Notes under the pieces: model-generated
The model's input: the letters and a program-made list of their open reading frames with translations, nothing else
Databases searched by the model: none
Told to the model about the DNA's origin: nothing
Part shown: positions 26,397 to 33,363 of the stretch, piece after piece
Position numbering within the stretch: position 1 is the stretch's first letter
Layout: each line of letters starts with the position of its first letter
Assembly: GCF_002261345.1 (NCBI RefSeq)
Contig: NZ_NEVT01000003.1
Span: forward strand, 372,001 to 436,000
DNA length: 64,000 nucleotides
From: Bordetella genomosp. 2
GTDB lineage: Bacteria; Pseudomonadota; Gammaproteobacteria; Burkholderiales; Burkholderiaceae_B
Direction of reading: 5' to 3'
Translations under genes and position numbers: made by a program

Positions 26397-26422
26397 CGGG
26401 GGCCGGCACAGGCCGGCCCCCG
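26397..26422. terminator. bidirectional stem-loop between convergent LysR and cpdB genes
   Basis: CGGGGGCCGGC and GCCGGCCCCCG pair perfectly (11 bp) around a 4-base ACAG loop. It lies between the LysR stop (26371) and the CpdB stop (26438), so it can end transcription from both sides. Confidence 0.7.
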
Positions 26423-26437
26423 CGCCTGCCCCGGGCG

Positions 26438-28564
26438 TCAGTTCGCCTGCGACAGGTCGATGCGGTAGACCGCGCGGCCTTCGCCCGAACCGTCGTCGGC
26501 GGCCACCAGGCTGATGCCGGCCAGGCCGGCGGCCTGCGCCACGCCGAGCGAGTCCTTGCCCGACTTGAACAGCACGGCGCCGGCGACGTGCACCGGCGTG
26601 AAGCGCCAGCTGCGCGCCGAGCCATTGGCGGCGCGCGTGATCTGCGGGTGGTCCTTGATGTAGTTGATCACCACGTCGCGATTCGCGTCGGGCGAGGCAT
26701 ACACGATGTCGAACGCCTTGCCTTCGCCCAGGATGTAGCGCGCGCTGCTTTCGGCCCGGTAGTTGTTGGTGGCGACGATGAAGTCCAGCCCGTCCACCGG
26801 CGCGCCGCGATAGCTCAGGTGCTTGATGCGGCTGCCCGGAGCCTGGGTGACGTCGATCTCGTAGCGCAGGTCGGGCGTGGTGAACATGTCGAAGTTGTAC
26901 CCGGCGAAGGCGGACTGGCCCTCGGGCACCTGGCCGGTCTTGGTGTCCTTGATCAGCCACTGGTCCTGCGTGGCCGCGGGGTCGATCCGGTTGAAGCGCA
27001 ACGCGGCGTTTTCCAGCCAGAGCTTGAGTTCCGCGCCGGTGACCTTCACCGCATAGACGGTATTCGGGTACAGGTAAAGGTCGGCGGCGTGGTAGATGGC
27101 CAGCGGGCCGGCGGCAACGTCGGTGTAGTCGCCGCCGCCCTGGAAGCCGGCCTTGAAGGGCGCGCTGATCGACAGCACCGGCAGGCCGGCGTATTGCGGC
27201 AGGTTGGCCGCCACATAGTCGCCCACATAGGCTTGCTGGGCCTGGTTCACCAGCTGGATCGCGCCGGGATCGCCGACGTCGGCGAACAGCGTGCTCATGC
27301 GGAAGTCCGAGGTGCCGATGGGCGTCTTGACGTAGTCGACCGCGGCTTCGTGCTGGGTCTGCACCGACGCCGCCACGGCCGCGTCGGGCTCGACGTACCG
27401 GGTATTGCCGGCGGCATCGACGGTCTGGATGCTGCGCACTTCGGCCTGGGTCCGCGATTTGTCCACCTGCCAGGCCTTGCCATCCCAGCGCAGCGTGTAG
27501 TCGATCACGCCCAGGCCCTTGCCCCACGAGCTGGCCATGACCGCCGGCACGCCATGCACGGTGCCCGCCGCGTTGTCCACGCCGGCATAGTCGTAGGCCG
27601 GCCGGGCGCCGCGGTCCGGAAACACGCCGTGCTGGTGGCCCATGACCAGCCCGTCGACGCCGGGCACCTGCGCCACGTACAGGCCGGGGTTCTCCATGTC
27701 GGGGGAGTAGCCGGCGTCGCTCATGCCGCCGTGCAACAGCACCAGCACCAGGTCGGCGCCGGCGGCGCGCGCCTGGGCGACCTGGGCGGCCGCGGCTTCG
27801 CGGCCGCCGCTCACCGTGACCTTGCCTTCCAGGTAGCGCTTGTCCCAGTTCATGATGCCGGGCGTGGTCAGGCCGACCACGCCGATCTTGATCGGCAGGG
27901 TGACCGGGTCCCCGTCGTCCTGGGTGGCCTCGAGCTCGCGTTCGAGGATGACGTAGGGCGGCAGCAGCTCCTTGCCGCTGGCGACGCTGTGGACATTCGC
28001 CAGCGTCATCGGGAAGCCGGGGCCGGCGCACTTCAGGCCGGCGTCCACGCCTTCCACTTGCAGGCCGCCGCCGAGGATCTGATTGAGAAAGGGCAGGCCG
28101 TAGTTGAATTCATGGTTGCCCAGCGTGCCGGCGTCGTATTTCAGCACCGCCATGGCCTGGTACATGGAGGACTGGCTGGTGCACGGAATGGGCGCGACCT
28201 GGGCTTCGTAGTCGGCCAGGGCGGTGCCCTGGATGGTGTCGCCGTTGTCGACCAGCAGCGTATTGGCAAACTCCTGGCGCGCGGCCCGTATCAGCGTGGC
28301 GGTCCGCTCGAAGCCATAGCTGGGGTCGTCGGCCAGTTTGAAATAGTCATAGCTGCGCACATTGAAGTGCAGGTCGGTGGTGGCCAGCAGCGCCAGGTTG
28401 GCGGTGGCGCTTTCCTGTTGCGCGGGCGGCGGCGGCGCGCCGTTGTCGTCGTCGGAATCGTCGTCGCTATTGCTGCAGGCGGCCAGGGATCCGGCCAGGA
28501 GCAGCGCCAGCAGCATTCGCGGAATGCGTCTGCGACGGTCGAAGAACAGCGTGCGCACGGACAT
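26438..28564 (-). CDS. cpdB: 2',3'-cyclic-nucleotide 2'-phosphodiesterase/3'-nucleotidase, lipoprotein form
   Basis: A 708-residue two-domain nucleotidase. Residues 1-30 are a lipoprotein signal with lipobox LAAC (Cys30), then an Asp-rich and Pro-rich linker. The metallophosphoesterase domain has TTDLHFN, GNHEFNYG, LLHGGMSD and MGHQHG, and the 5'-nucleotidase C-terminal domain follows from about residue 400. It would hydrolyse extracytoplasmic cyclic nucleotides and 3'-nucleotides. E. coli CpdB is soluble periplasmic, so membrane tethering is a difference. Ser at +2 predicts outer-membrane sorting. A 286-base divergent region separates it from the CMD-like gene. Confidence 0.92.
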   Translation of the reverse strand: MSVRTLFFDRRRRIPRMLLALLLAGSLAACSNSDDDSDDDNGAPPPPAQQESATANLALLATTDLHFNVRSYDYFKLADDPSYGFERTATLIRAARQEFANTLLVDNGDTIQGTALADYEAQVAPIPCTSQSSMYQAMAVLKYDAGTLGNHEFNYGLPFLNQILGGGLQVEGVDAGLKCAGPGFPMTLANVHSVASGKELLPPYVILERELEATQDDGDPVTLPIKIGVVGLTTPGIMNWDKRYLEGKVTVSGGREAAAAQVAQARAAGADLVLVLLHGGMSDAGYSPDMENPGLYVAQVPGVDGLVMGHQHGVFPDRGARPAYDYAGVDNAAGTVHGVPAVMASSWGKGLGVIDYTLRWDGKAWQVDKSRTQAEVRSIQTVDAAGNTRYVEPDAAVAASVQTQHEAAVDYVKTPIGTSDFRMSTLFADVGDPGAIQLVNQAQQAYVGDYVAANLPQYAGLPVLSISAPFKAGFQGGGDYTDVAAGPLAIYHAADLYLYPNTVYAVKVTGAELKLWLENAALRFNRIDPAATQDQWLIKDTKTGQVPEGQSAFAGYNFDMFTTPDLRYEIDVTQAPGSRIKHLSYRGAPVDGLDFIVATNNYRAESSARYILGEGKAFDIVYASPDANRDVVINYIKDHPQITRAANGSARSWRFTPVHVAGAVLFKSGKDSLGVAQAAGLAGISLVAADDGSGEGRAVYRIDLSQAN

Positions 28565-28706
28565 CGGAAACTCCTCAATTCGGTTGGGTCGGGAAGGCGT
28601 TGCCGAGTATTGGGGCCGATGCTGACGCCGTTGTGACGGCCAGATGCCAGCCAGGTGAAAGTGTGTATCAAAAAATGCGCGCGGCGGCCGGCGCCGACGG
28701 CCATTG

Positions 28707-28754
28707 ATTGGTGCCCTTGAGGCAACACCGTGGTCCCTTGGCGGCGTCTACCGG
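28707..28754 (+). promoter_or_regulatory. promoter-like element A (ECF type) before the CMD-like operon
   Basis: ATTGGTGCC, 7 bases, CAACAC, 18 bases, TCTACCGG. The same blocks with identical spacing occur on the other strand at 32286-32333 before the cupin gene. CAACAC and the GGCGTCTACC region look like -35 and -10 of an extracytoplasmic sigma promoter, and CGTC at 28745-28748 matches the -10 reported for ECF41. ATTGGTGCC could bind an activator. The shared sequence is seen directly; sigma assignment is inferred. Confidence 0.6.
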
Positions 28755-28850
28755 GTTGGCCGGGCCGGACCTACGATTGGTCCGTTGCCCCAGCCAACTC
28801 AACGCTCCGGCCACCCTGGCGGGTGGCGCCAACCAACCGAGGGAACCATC

Positions 28851-29330
28851 ATGACTCAACGCCTGAACGCAGCCGCCCAAGCCCCCGATCTGTTCAAGAA
28901 GTTCGCCGAGTTCGGCATGCTGCTCAAATCCAGGTCGATCGAGCCGTCGATCCTGCACCTGGTCGAGATCCGCGCCTCGCAGATGAACGGCTGCGGCTTT
29001 TGCGTCGATATGCACGTGAAGCAGGCCAAGATCCATGGCGAACGCGAACTGCGTTTGCACCACGTCGCCATCTGGCGCGAATCCACGCTGTTCTCGCCGC
29101 GCGAGCGCGCCGCGCTGGCGTGGACCGAGGCGCTGACGCACCTGGCGCCCCAGGGCGTGCCCGATGAGATCTACGAGCGCGTGCGCAGCCAGTTGTCCGA
29201 GCAGGAAATCACCGACCTGAGTTTCTCGATCATGTCCATCAACGCGTGGAACCGGCTCAACGTCGGGTTCCGCACCGTGCCGGGTTCGGCCGACAAGCTG
29301 TTCGGCCTGGACAAGGCCCAGCTGAGCTGA
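28851..29330 (+). CDS. AhpD/carboxymuconolactone decarboxylase-like peroxidase family protein
   Basis: A 159-residue AhpD-fold protein of the CMD superfamily. The redox motif NGCGFCVDMH gives C48, C51 and H55, the C-x-x-C-x3-H pattern of alkylhydroperoxidase-like members. The ATG at 28851 follows CGAGGGAACC. Element A lies about 97 bases upstream. The NmrA-like gene starts 11 bases after its stop and the Ohr gene follows, so the three form an oxidative-stress-type operon. CMD-like genes are the most frequent partners of ECF41 sigma factors, as here. Confidence 0.92.
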   Translation: MTQRLNAAAQAPDLFKKFAEFGMLLKSRSIEPSILHLVEIRASQMNGCGFCVDMHVKQAKIHGERELRLHHVAIWRESTLFSPRERAALAWTEALTHLAPQGVPDEIYERVRSQLSEQEITDLSFSIMSINAWNRLNVGFRTVPGSADKLFGLDKAQLS

Positions 29331-29341
29331 GGAGACCCATC

Positions 29342-30103
29342 ATGAAGATCCTGGTCATCGGCGGAACCGGCCTGATCGGTTCCAAGCTCGTCGACATCCT
29401 GGTCCGGCGCGGCCACCAGGCCATTGCCGCGGCGCCCAGCACCGGCGTGAACACGCTGACGGGCGAAGGCCTGGAGGCGGCGCTGGTCGGCGTGGACGTG
29501 GTGGTGGACGTCGCCAATTCGCCTTCGTTCGAGGACAAGGCGGTGTTGGAGTTCTTCCAGACCTCGGGCCGCAATTTGCTGGCCGCCGAGGCGGCGGCCG
29601 GCGTGCGCCACCATGTGGCGCTGTCGGTGGTGGGCACGCACCGGCTGGCCGCAAGCGGCTACTTCCGCGGCAAGATCGCCCAGGAAAACCTGATCGAGGC
29701 CGCGTCGATTCCCTACACCATCGTGCACAGTACGCAGTTCTTCGAGTTCCTCGGCGGCATCGTGCAGTCGGGGGCCGCAGGCAATGTGGTGCGCCTGTCG
29801 CCGGCGTTCATGCAGCCGATCGCCTCCGATGACGTGGCCGCGGCCGTGGCGGACGCGGCGCTGGCCGCGCCGCTGAACGCCACGGTGGAGATCGCCGGCC
29901 CCGAGCGGGTGCGCCTGGCGGAGCTGGCGCAGCGCTACCTGCGTAAAATCGGCGACGCGCGCACCGTGGTGGCGGACGGCGAGGCGCGCTATTTCGGCGC
30001 CGCGCTGGACGACGACACCCTGGTGCCCGGGCCGGGCGCGCGCCTGGGCCGGATCGATTTCGATACCTGGTTCAGCCGCTCCCATCGCCAGCAAGCCGCC
30101 TGA
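29342..30103 (+). CDS. NmrA-type NAD(P)-binding oxidoreductase/epimerase
   Basis: A 253-residue atypical short-chain dehydrogenase. The Rossmann motif is GGTGLIG (7-13) at the N-terminus and the fold resembles NmrA/YbjT. No catalytic Tyr-x3-Lys is obvious, so it may sense redox cofactor or act as a quinone-type reductase. ATG 29342 is 11 bases after the CMD-like stop. Oxidoreductase or epimerase is the second class in the COE gene set linked to ECF41 sigma factors. Confidence 0.88.
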   Translation: MKILVIGGTGLIGSKLVDILVRRGHQAIAAAPSTGVNTLTGEGLEAALVGVDVVVDVANSPSFEDKAVLEFFQTSGRNLLAAEAAAGVRHHVALSVVGTHRLAASGYFRGKIAQENLIEAASIPYTIVHSTQFFEFLGGIVQSGAAGNVVRLSPAFMQPIASDDVAAAVADAALAAPLNATVEIAGPERVRLAELAQRYLRKIGDARTVVADGEARYFGAALDDDTLVPGPGARLGRIDFDTWFSRSHRQQAA

Positions 30104-30119
30104 CCGCACGAGAATGCCG

Positions 30120-30614
30120 ATGAGCAAGCCGCAAGCGCCGTCCCTGTCGCTGCTGGAAAAGTACCGGGGGGAAGACTTCCGGGCCCTGTACACCACCCGC
30201 GTCACCGTGCGGGGCGGGGAGGCCGCCCATGGCAGGGCGTCCGGCATTGCCCGCTCCGACGACGGCGCGCTGCAGGTGGACTTGCGGCTGCCGGCCGAGC
30301 TGGGCGGGCAAGGGGGCGGCACCAACCCCGAGCAACTGTTCGCGGCCGGCTACGCGGCCTGTTTCCACGGGGCGCTGAGCCTGCTGGCCGCCCAGGCGGG
30401 CCTGGCCATTCCGGATGCCGCGGTGACCGCCTGCGTCACCTTCGGGCGCGATCCGGTCGACGGGCTCTATGCCCTGACCGCCCACATCGACATCCACTTG
30501 CCGGGGCTGGACAAGCCGGTGGCCGAGGAACTGGTGCGCAATACCGAGCGCCTGTGCCCCTACGCGAAGATGGCGCGGCGCGGGATCGACAGCGTGGTGG
30601 CGCTGAGCCAATAG
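30120..30614 (+). CDS. Ohr/OsmC-family organic hydroperoxide resistance protein
   Basis: A 164-residue Ohr-type thiol peroxidase. TNPEQLFAAGYAACF carries C81 and RLCPYAKM carries C146, the reactive and resolving cysteines that reduce organic hydroperoxides. An N-terminal extension of about 20 residues precedes the usual Ohr start. ATG 30120 has GAGA at a good distance; ATG 30114 adds two residues. It is third in the CMD-like operon and converges with a LysR gene 8 bases on. No MarR-type OhrR gene is adjacent, so the ECF41 sigma factor may be the regulator. Confidence 0.93.
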   Translation: MSKPQAPSLSLLEKYRGEDFRALYTTRVTVRGGEAAHGRASGIARSDDGALQVDLRLPAELGGQGGGTNPEQLFAAGYAACFHGALSLLAAQAGLAIPDAAVTACVTFGRDPVDGLYALTAHIDIHLPGLDKPVAEELVRNTERLCPYAKMARRGIDSVVALSQ

Positions 30615-30622
30615 CGGGCCGG

Positions 30623-31675
30623 TCACGCCGGCCTCGGCAGCAGGCTTTGCAGGATCTGCAGGTCCTGCGCGCGGATCTGCTCGGTCATGTAGTCGATGAA
30701 GGCGCGCATGCGCGACGGCAAGTGCTGGCGGCTCAGGAAGCACAGATAATGGCCGCGGTCGTCGGGCGCGTACTGCGGCAGGCAGGCCACCAGCCGGCCC
30801 GCGCGCAGGTGCTCGCACACCTGGTAGCCGGCCATCTGGGCGATGCCATGGCCGTCCAGCACCGCCTGCAGCACCAGGTCGGCATCGTTGAAGGCCAGCA
30901 TCCCCGGCGGCGTGAACTTGCGCAGGTGGCCGCCCACCTTGAATTCCCATTCGAACACCCGCCCCGACGCCAGTCGGAAGTTGACGCAGTCGTGGCTGGC
31001 CAGCTCGTCGATATCGCGCGGCAGCGGCCGCCGCGCCGCGTAGGCCGGCGACGCGCAGACCAGCATCTGCATGGGGATCAGCTGCTTGGCGATGACTTGG
31101 CTGTCTTCCATGCGCCCGTTGCGGAACGAGACATCGATGCGGTCGGTGGTGAAATCGGTGGGGGCATCGTCCAGCAGCAGGTCGACCGCGATGTCCGGAT
31201 AACGGGCGCGAAAGCCATGCAGCAGCGGGGCCACTACCTTGCGGCCGAAACCGACCGTCGAACATACCCGCAGGTGGCCTGACGGGGGGCCCGCGCGCAG
31301 GTCGCGCATGGCGTCCAGGGCCTGCACAATGCGCTCCACGCCGGGGTGGCAATTCTCGTAGAAGCGTTCGCCCTCGGGGGTGAGCGAGGTGCTGCGGGTA
31401 GTCCGCACGAACAGGCGGGTGCCCAGCTGGTCTTCCAGCTTCTGCACGCTGCGGCTGACCGCCGAACGGCCGATGCCCAGCCGGTCGCCGGCCTTGGCGA
31501 AATTGCCTTCGGCCGCCACCGCGATGAAGGCGACCACGCCCGCGTAGCTGGTGGCGAAGCTGTACGCCAGGGAGTCGGCGCCGTTGGACGGCGCGGCCGG
31601 GTTGGACGGAAGGGTCGGCAGGGCGGGAGCGGAGAGTGTCGGCATGATCGCTGGAAGAATGGAAGGGTGGTCCAT
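30623..31675 (-). CDS. LysR-family transcriptional regulator
   Basis: A 350-residue LysR regulator with a Pro/Ala-rich leader of about 40 residues before the helix-turn-helix (RSAVSRSVQKLEDQLGTRLF). A TTG at 31720 would extend it, but the first ATG is 31675, just downstream of a promoter-like CGTCACA-N16-CGTC (31684-31710). ATG 31645 is another choice. It lies between the Ohr-ended operon and the cupin gene. It may control either; the element ATTGGTGCC near both promoters is a candidate site. Confidence 0.88.
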   Translation of the reverse strand: MDHPSILPAIMPTLSAPALPTLPSNPAAPSNGADSLAYSFATSYAGVVAFIAVAAEGNFAKAGDRLGIGRSAVSRSVQKLEDQLGTRLFVRTTRSTSLTPEGERFYENCHPGVERIVQALDAMRDLRAGPPSGHLRVCSTVGFGRKVVAPLLHGFRARYPDIAVDLLLDDAPTDFTTDRIDVSFRNGRMEDSQVIAKQLIPMQMLVCASPAYAARRPLPRDIDELASHDCVNFRLASGRVFEWEFKVGGHLRKFTPPGMLAFNDADLVLQAVLDGHGIAQMAGYQVCEHLRAGRLVACLPQYAPDDRGHYLCFLSRQHLPSRMRAFIDYMTEQIRAQDLQILQSLLPRPA

Positions 31676-31683
31676 GTCTTCAA

Positions 31684-31710
31684 GACGTTCGAGCCCGCGA
31701 TTTTGTGACG
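31684..31710 (-). promoter_or_regulatory. ECF41-like promoter before the LysR gene
   Basis: On the minus strand CGTCACA (31704-31710), a 16-base spacer and CGTC (31684-31687). As I recall, the ECF41 consensus is TGTCACA with CGTC, so six of seven -35 bases and all -10 bases agree. The predicted start of transcription falls close to the LysR ATG at 31675, implying a very short leader. Sigma assignment is inferred. Confidence 0.5.
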
Positions 31711-31789
31711 CAGTCTGCAAAAAAAACCGGTTTTCCGCATCGTGGAAGCCGGGACGCCGCCCGCCGGCGGCCGCGCCGCTGCGGCGCGC

Positions 31790-32230
31790 TTATTGCAACG
31801 GCAGCAACGCGGGCGCGCCGGCTTTCTTGACCAGCACGACCACGAACTTGGCCGGCTCGGTCTGGCTGGCGTTGCGGCCCACCGTGTGGATATCGTCCGG
31901 CCCTTCGTAGAAAGTCTGGCCCGGCTTCAGCGTGACCTCCTGGCCGCCCTTGACCTGCATCACGATGCTGCCTTCCAGCACATAGACGAAGGCGTGGGCG
32001 TCGTGCCGGTGGATGGGGTCGGCTGCGCCGGGCGGGTAGTCGACGACGAGCATGAGAGCCTCTTTGCCGGGGATGTCGGGCAGCGCCTTGGTCAGCAGCG
32101 GTGTGACGATCGGTTCGGCCGCGCCGGCCGCGTGGCCCGCGTGGCCGGCCGGCGGCGCCGCGTGCGCCGGCGCGCCGAGCAGGGCGCCGGCGGCAATGAA
32201 GGGTAATGCGATTTTCATGAGCTTCGACAT
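31790..32230 (-). CDS. exported cupin-domain protein
   Basis: A 146-residue single-domain cupin with a signal peptide (residues 1-24, ending GAPAHA) and a short His/Ala/Gly linker. Cupin motif 1 is HRHDAHAFVYVLEG and motif 2 is KPGQTFYEGPDDIHTV, giving three His and one Glu for metal binding. It is therefore a periplasmic metal-cupin. Element B (32286-32333) lies 55 bases upstream in the right orientation. It follows the ECF41 sigma gene on the same strand. Exported cupins of this kind are often found near stress sigma genes; the reaction is unknown. Confidence 0.88.
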   Translation of the reverse strand: MSKLMKIALPFIAAGALLGAPAHAAPPAGHAGHAAGAAEPIVTPLLTKALPDIPGKEALMLVVDYPPGAADPIHRHDAHAFVYVLEGSIVMQVKGGQEVTLKPGQTFYEGPDDIHTVGRNASQTEPAKFVVVLVKKAGAPALLPLQ

Positions 32231-32285
32231 GGCCTTTCCTTGGTCAGTGGGGAGACAGGCCTATCGTAGGAGCCGCGCCGGCGGT

Positions 32286-32333
32286 CCGGTAGATCCGCGC
32301 GCGGGATCACCGTGTTGAACGTCCGGCACCAAT
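32286..32333 (-). promoter_or_regulatory. promoter-like element B (ECF type) before the cupin gene
   Basis: On the minus strand ATTGGTGCC, 7 bases, CAACAC, 18 bases, TCTACCGG, matching element A (28707-28754) in all three blocks and in spacing. Over the 32 bases from CAACAC to CGG, 23 are identical. It lies between the sigma gene stop and the cupin ATG, so the cupin has its own promoter. The block before TCTACC is GGATC rather than GCGTC. Confidence 0.6.
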
Positions 32334-32352
32334 GCGCCGCGCGGCGGCGGGC

Positions 32353-33231
32353 CTAGCCGCGCGCCAAGGCGGCGGCGATGCGTTCGAGCTTGTCGGGATT
32401 GCGCTGCACCAGTACGCGGGTGATGCGCTGGCCGTCGGTATCGTAGGACTGCACCGACTCCAGGCTGCCGTTGATGAAGCGCAGCAGGGCCCATTGGCCG
32501 TTCACCTCGGCCACCTCCACGCGCACGCCGTCGCCGAAGCGCCGCGCGCCGGCATAGAACAGCTGCGCCAGGCGCTTGCCGCCCACCAGCCTGGCGAAGC
32601 TGGTGACCTTGCTGCCGCCGTCGCCGATCAGTTCGGCGTCGTCATTGAGCAGGGCGTGCAGGGTATGGAAGTCGCCCTGCTGCATGGCCTGCGCGAATGC
32701 CTGCATCAAGCGGCGGTGCGTGTCGCGCGGCACGGCGCGGCGCGGATCGGCCTGGCGCAATTGCTGCCGGGCGCGCCGCACCAGCTGGCGGCACGCCGCC
32801 ATGCTCTTGCCCAGGGTCAGGGCGACGTCTTCATAGTCGGCGTCGAACACCTCGCGCATCAGGAAGGCGGCGCGCGCCTCGGGCGAGAGGCGTTCCAGCA
32901 TGAACAGGAAGGCCACCGAGACATCGTCGGCGAACTCGCGGATCTGCTCGGGCGTGTCCGGCGCCGCCATCAGCATGGGTTCCGGCAGCCAGGCCCCCAC
33001 GTAGTGGGCCCTTTCAGCCTTGGCCGCGCGCAGGCGGTCGAGCGCCAGGCGGGTGGTTACCGTCACCAGCCAGGCCTCGGGGTTTTCCAGCCCGGCGTGG
33101 TCGGCCTCGTGCCAGCGCAGCCAGGCATCCTGCACCACGTCCTCGGCGTCGGCCACCGTGCCCAGCATGCGGTAGGCAAGGGCGTACAGGCGCGCGCGAT
33201 GCTGGTTGAACAGACGGGTGGGGTCGGTCAT
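32353..33231 (-). CDS. ECF41-type RNA polymerase sigma factor (SigJ-like)
   Basis: A 292-residue sigma factor: sigma region 2 (about residues 8-75), region 4 (about 105-160) and a fused SnoaL-like C-terminal domain. Three signatures of group ECF41 are present: WLPEP (81-85) in the linker, DGGSK (204-208, consensus DGGGK) and NPDKL (278-282). In this group the C-terminal domain replaces a separate anti-sigma factor. Neighbours are CMD-like, oxidoreductase, Ohr and cupin genes, the expected COE context. A perfect inverted repeat (33256-33277) lies upstream. The activating signal is unknown. Confidence 0.95.
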   Translation of the reverse strand: MTDPTRLFNQHRARLYALAYRMLGTVADAEDVVQDAWLRWHEADHAGLENPEAWLVTVTTRLALDRLRAAKAERAHYVGAWLPEPMLMAAPDTPEQIREFADDVSVAFLFMLERLSPEARAAFLMREVFDADYEDVALTLGKSMAACRQLVRRARQQLRQADPRRAVPRDTHRRLMQAFAQAMQQGDFHTLHALLNDDAELIGDGGSKVTSFARLVGGKRLAQLFYAGARRFGDGVRVEVAEVNGQWALLRFINGSLESVQSYDTDGQRITRVLVQRNPDKLERIAAALARG

Positions 33232-33255
33232 GGGGCGGGCCAGCGCCAGGAGGCA

Positions 33256-33277
33256 GGGATCGGTATTTTGCGATCCC
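33256..33277. promoter_or_regulatory. GGGATCG-N8-CGATCCC inverted repeat upstream of the sigma gene
   Basis: Perfect 7-bp arms (33256-33262 and 33271-33277) around GTATTTTG, 24 bases before the sigma ATG and in the only space shared with the divergent gene at 33364. Suits a dimeric operator. No ECF-like promoter was found upstream of the sigma gene itself. Confidence 0.45.
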
Positions 33278-33363
33278 CCCGGCGAAACGGCAAGCCGGCC
33301 CGCCAGGCCGGGCGGGCCCGCGCCCTTGCAGGAATGCCGCCCGCAACTGGTATTCTCCCCGTC

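Noticed and set aside
26372-28636. Long plus-strand frame opposite cpdB
   Set aside because: Antisense shadow of a clear nucleotidase gene with no domain of its own.
31676-31720. TTG start at 31720 for the LysR gene
   Set aside because: It lies upstream of the predicted promoter and has no ribosome site; ATG 31675 was preferred.
33256-33277. Inverted repeat as a terminator
   Set aside because: It lies between two divergent gene starts, so an operator is more likely.
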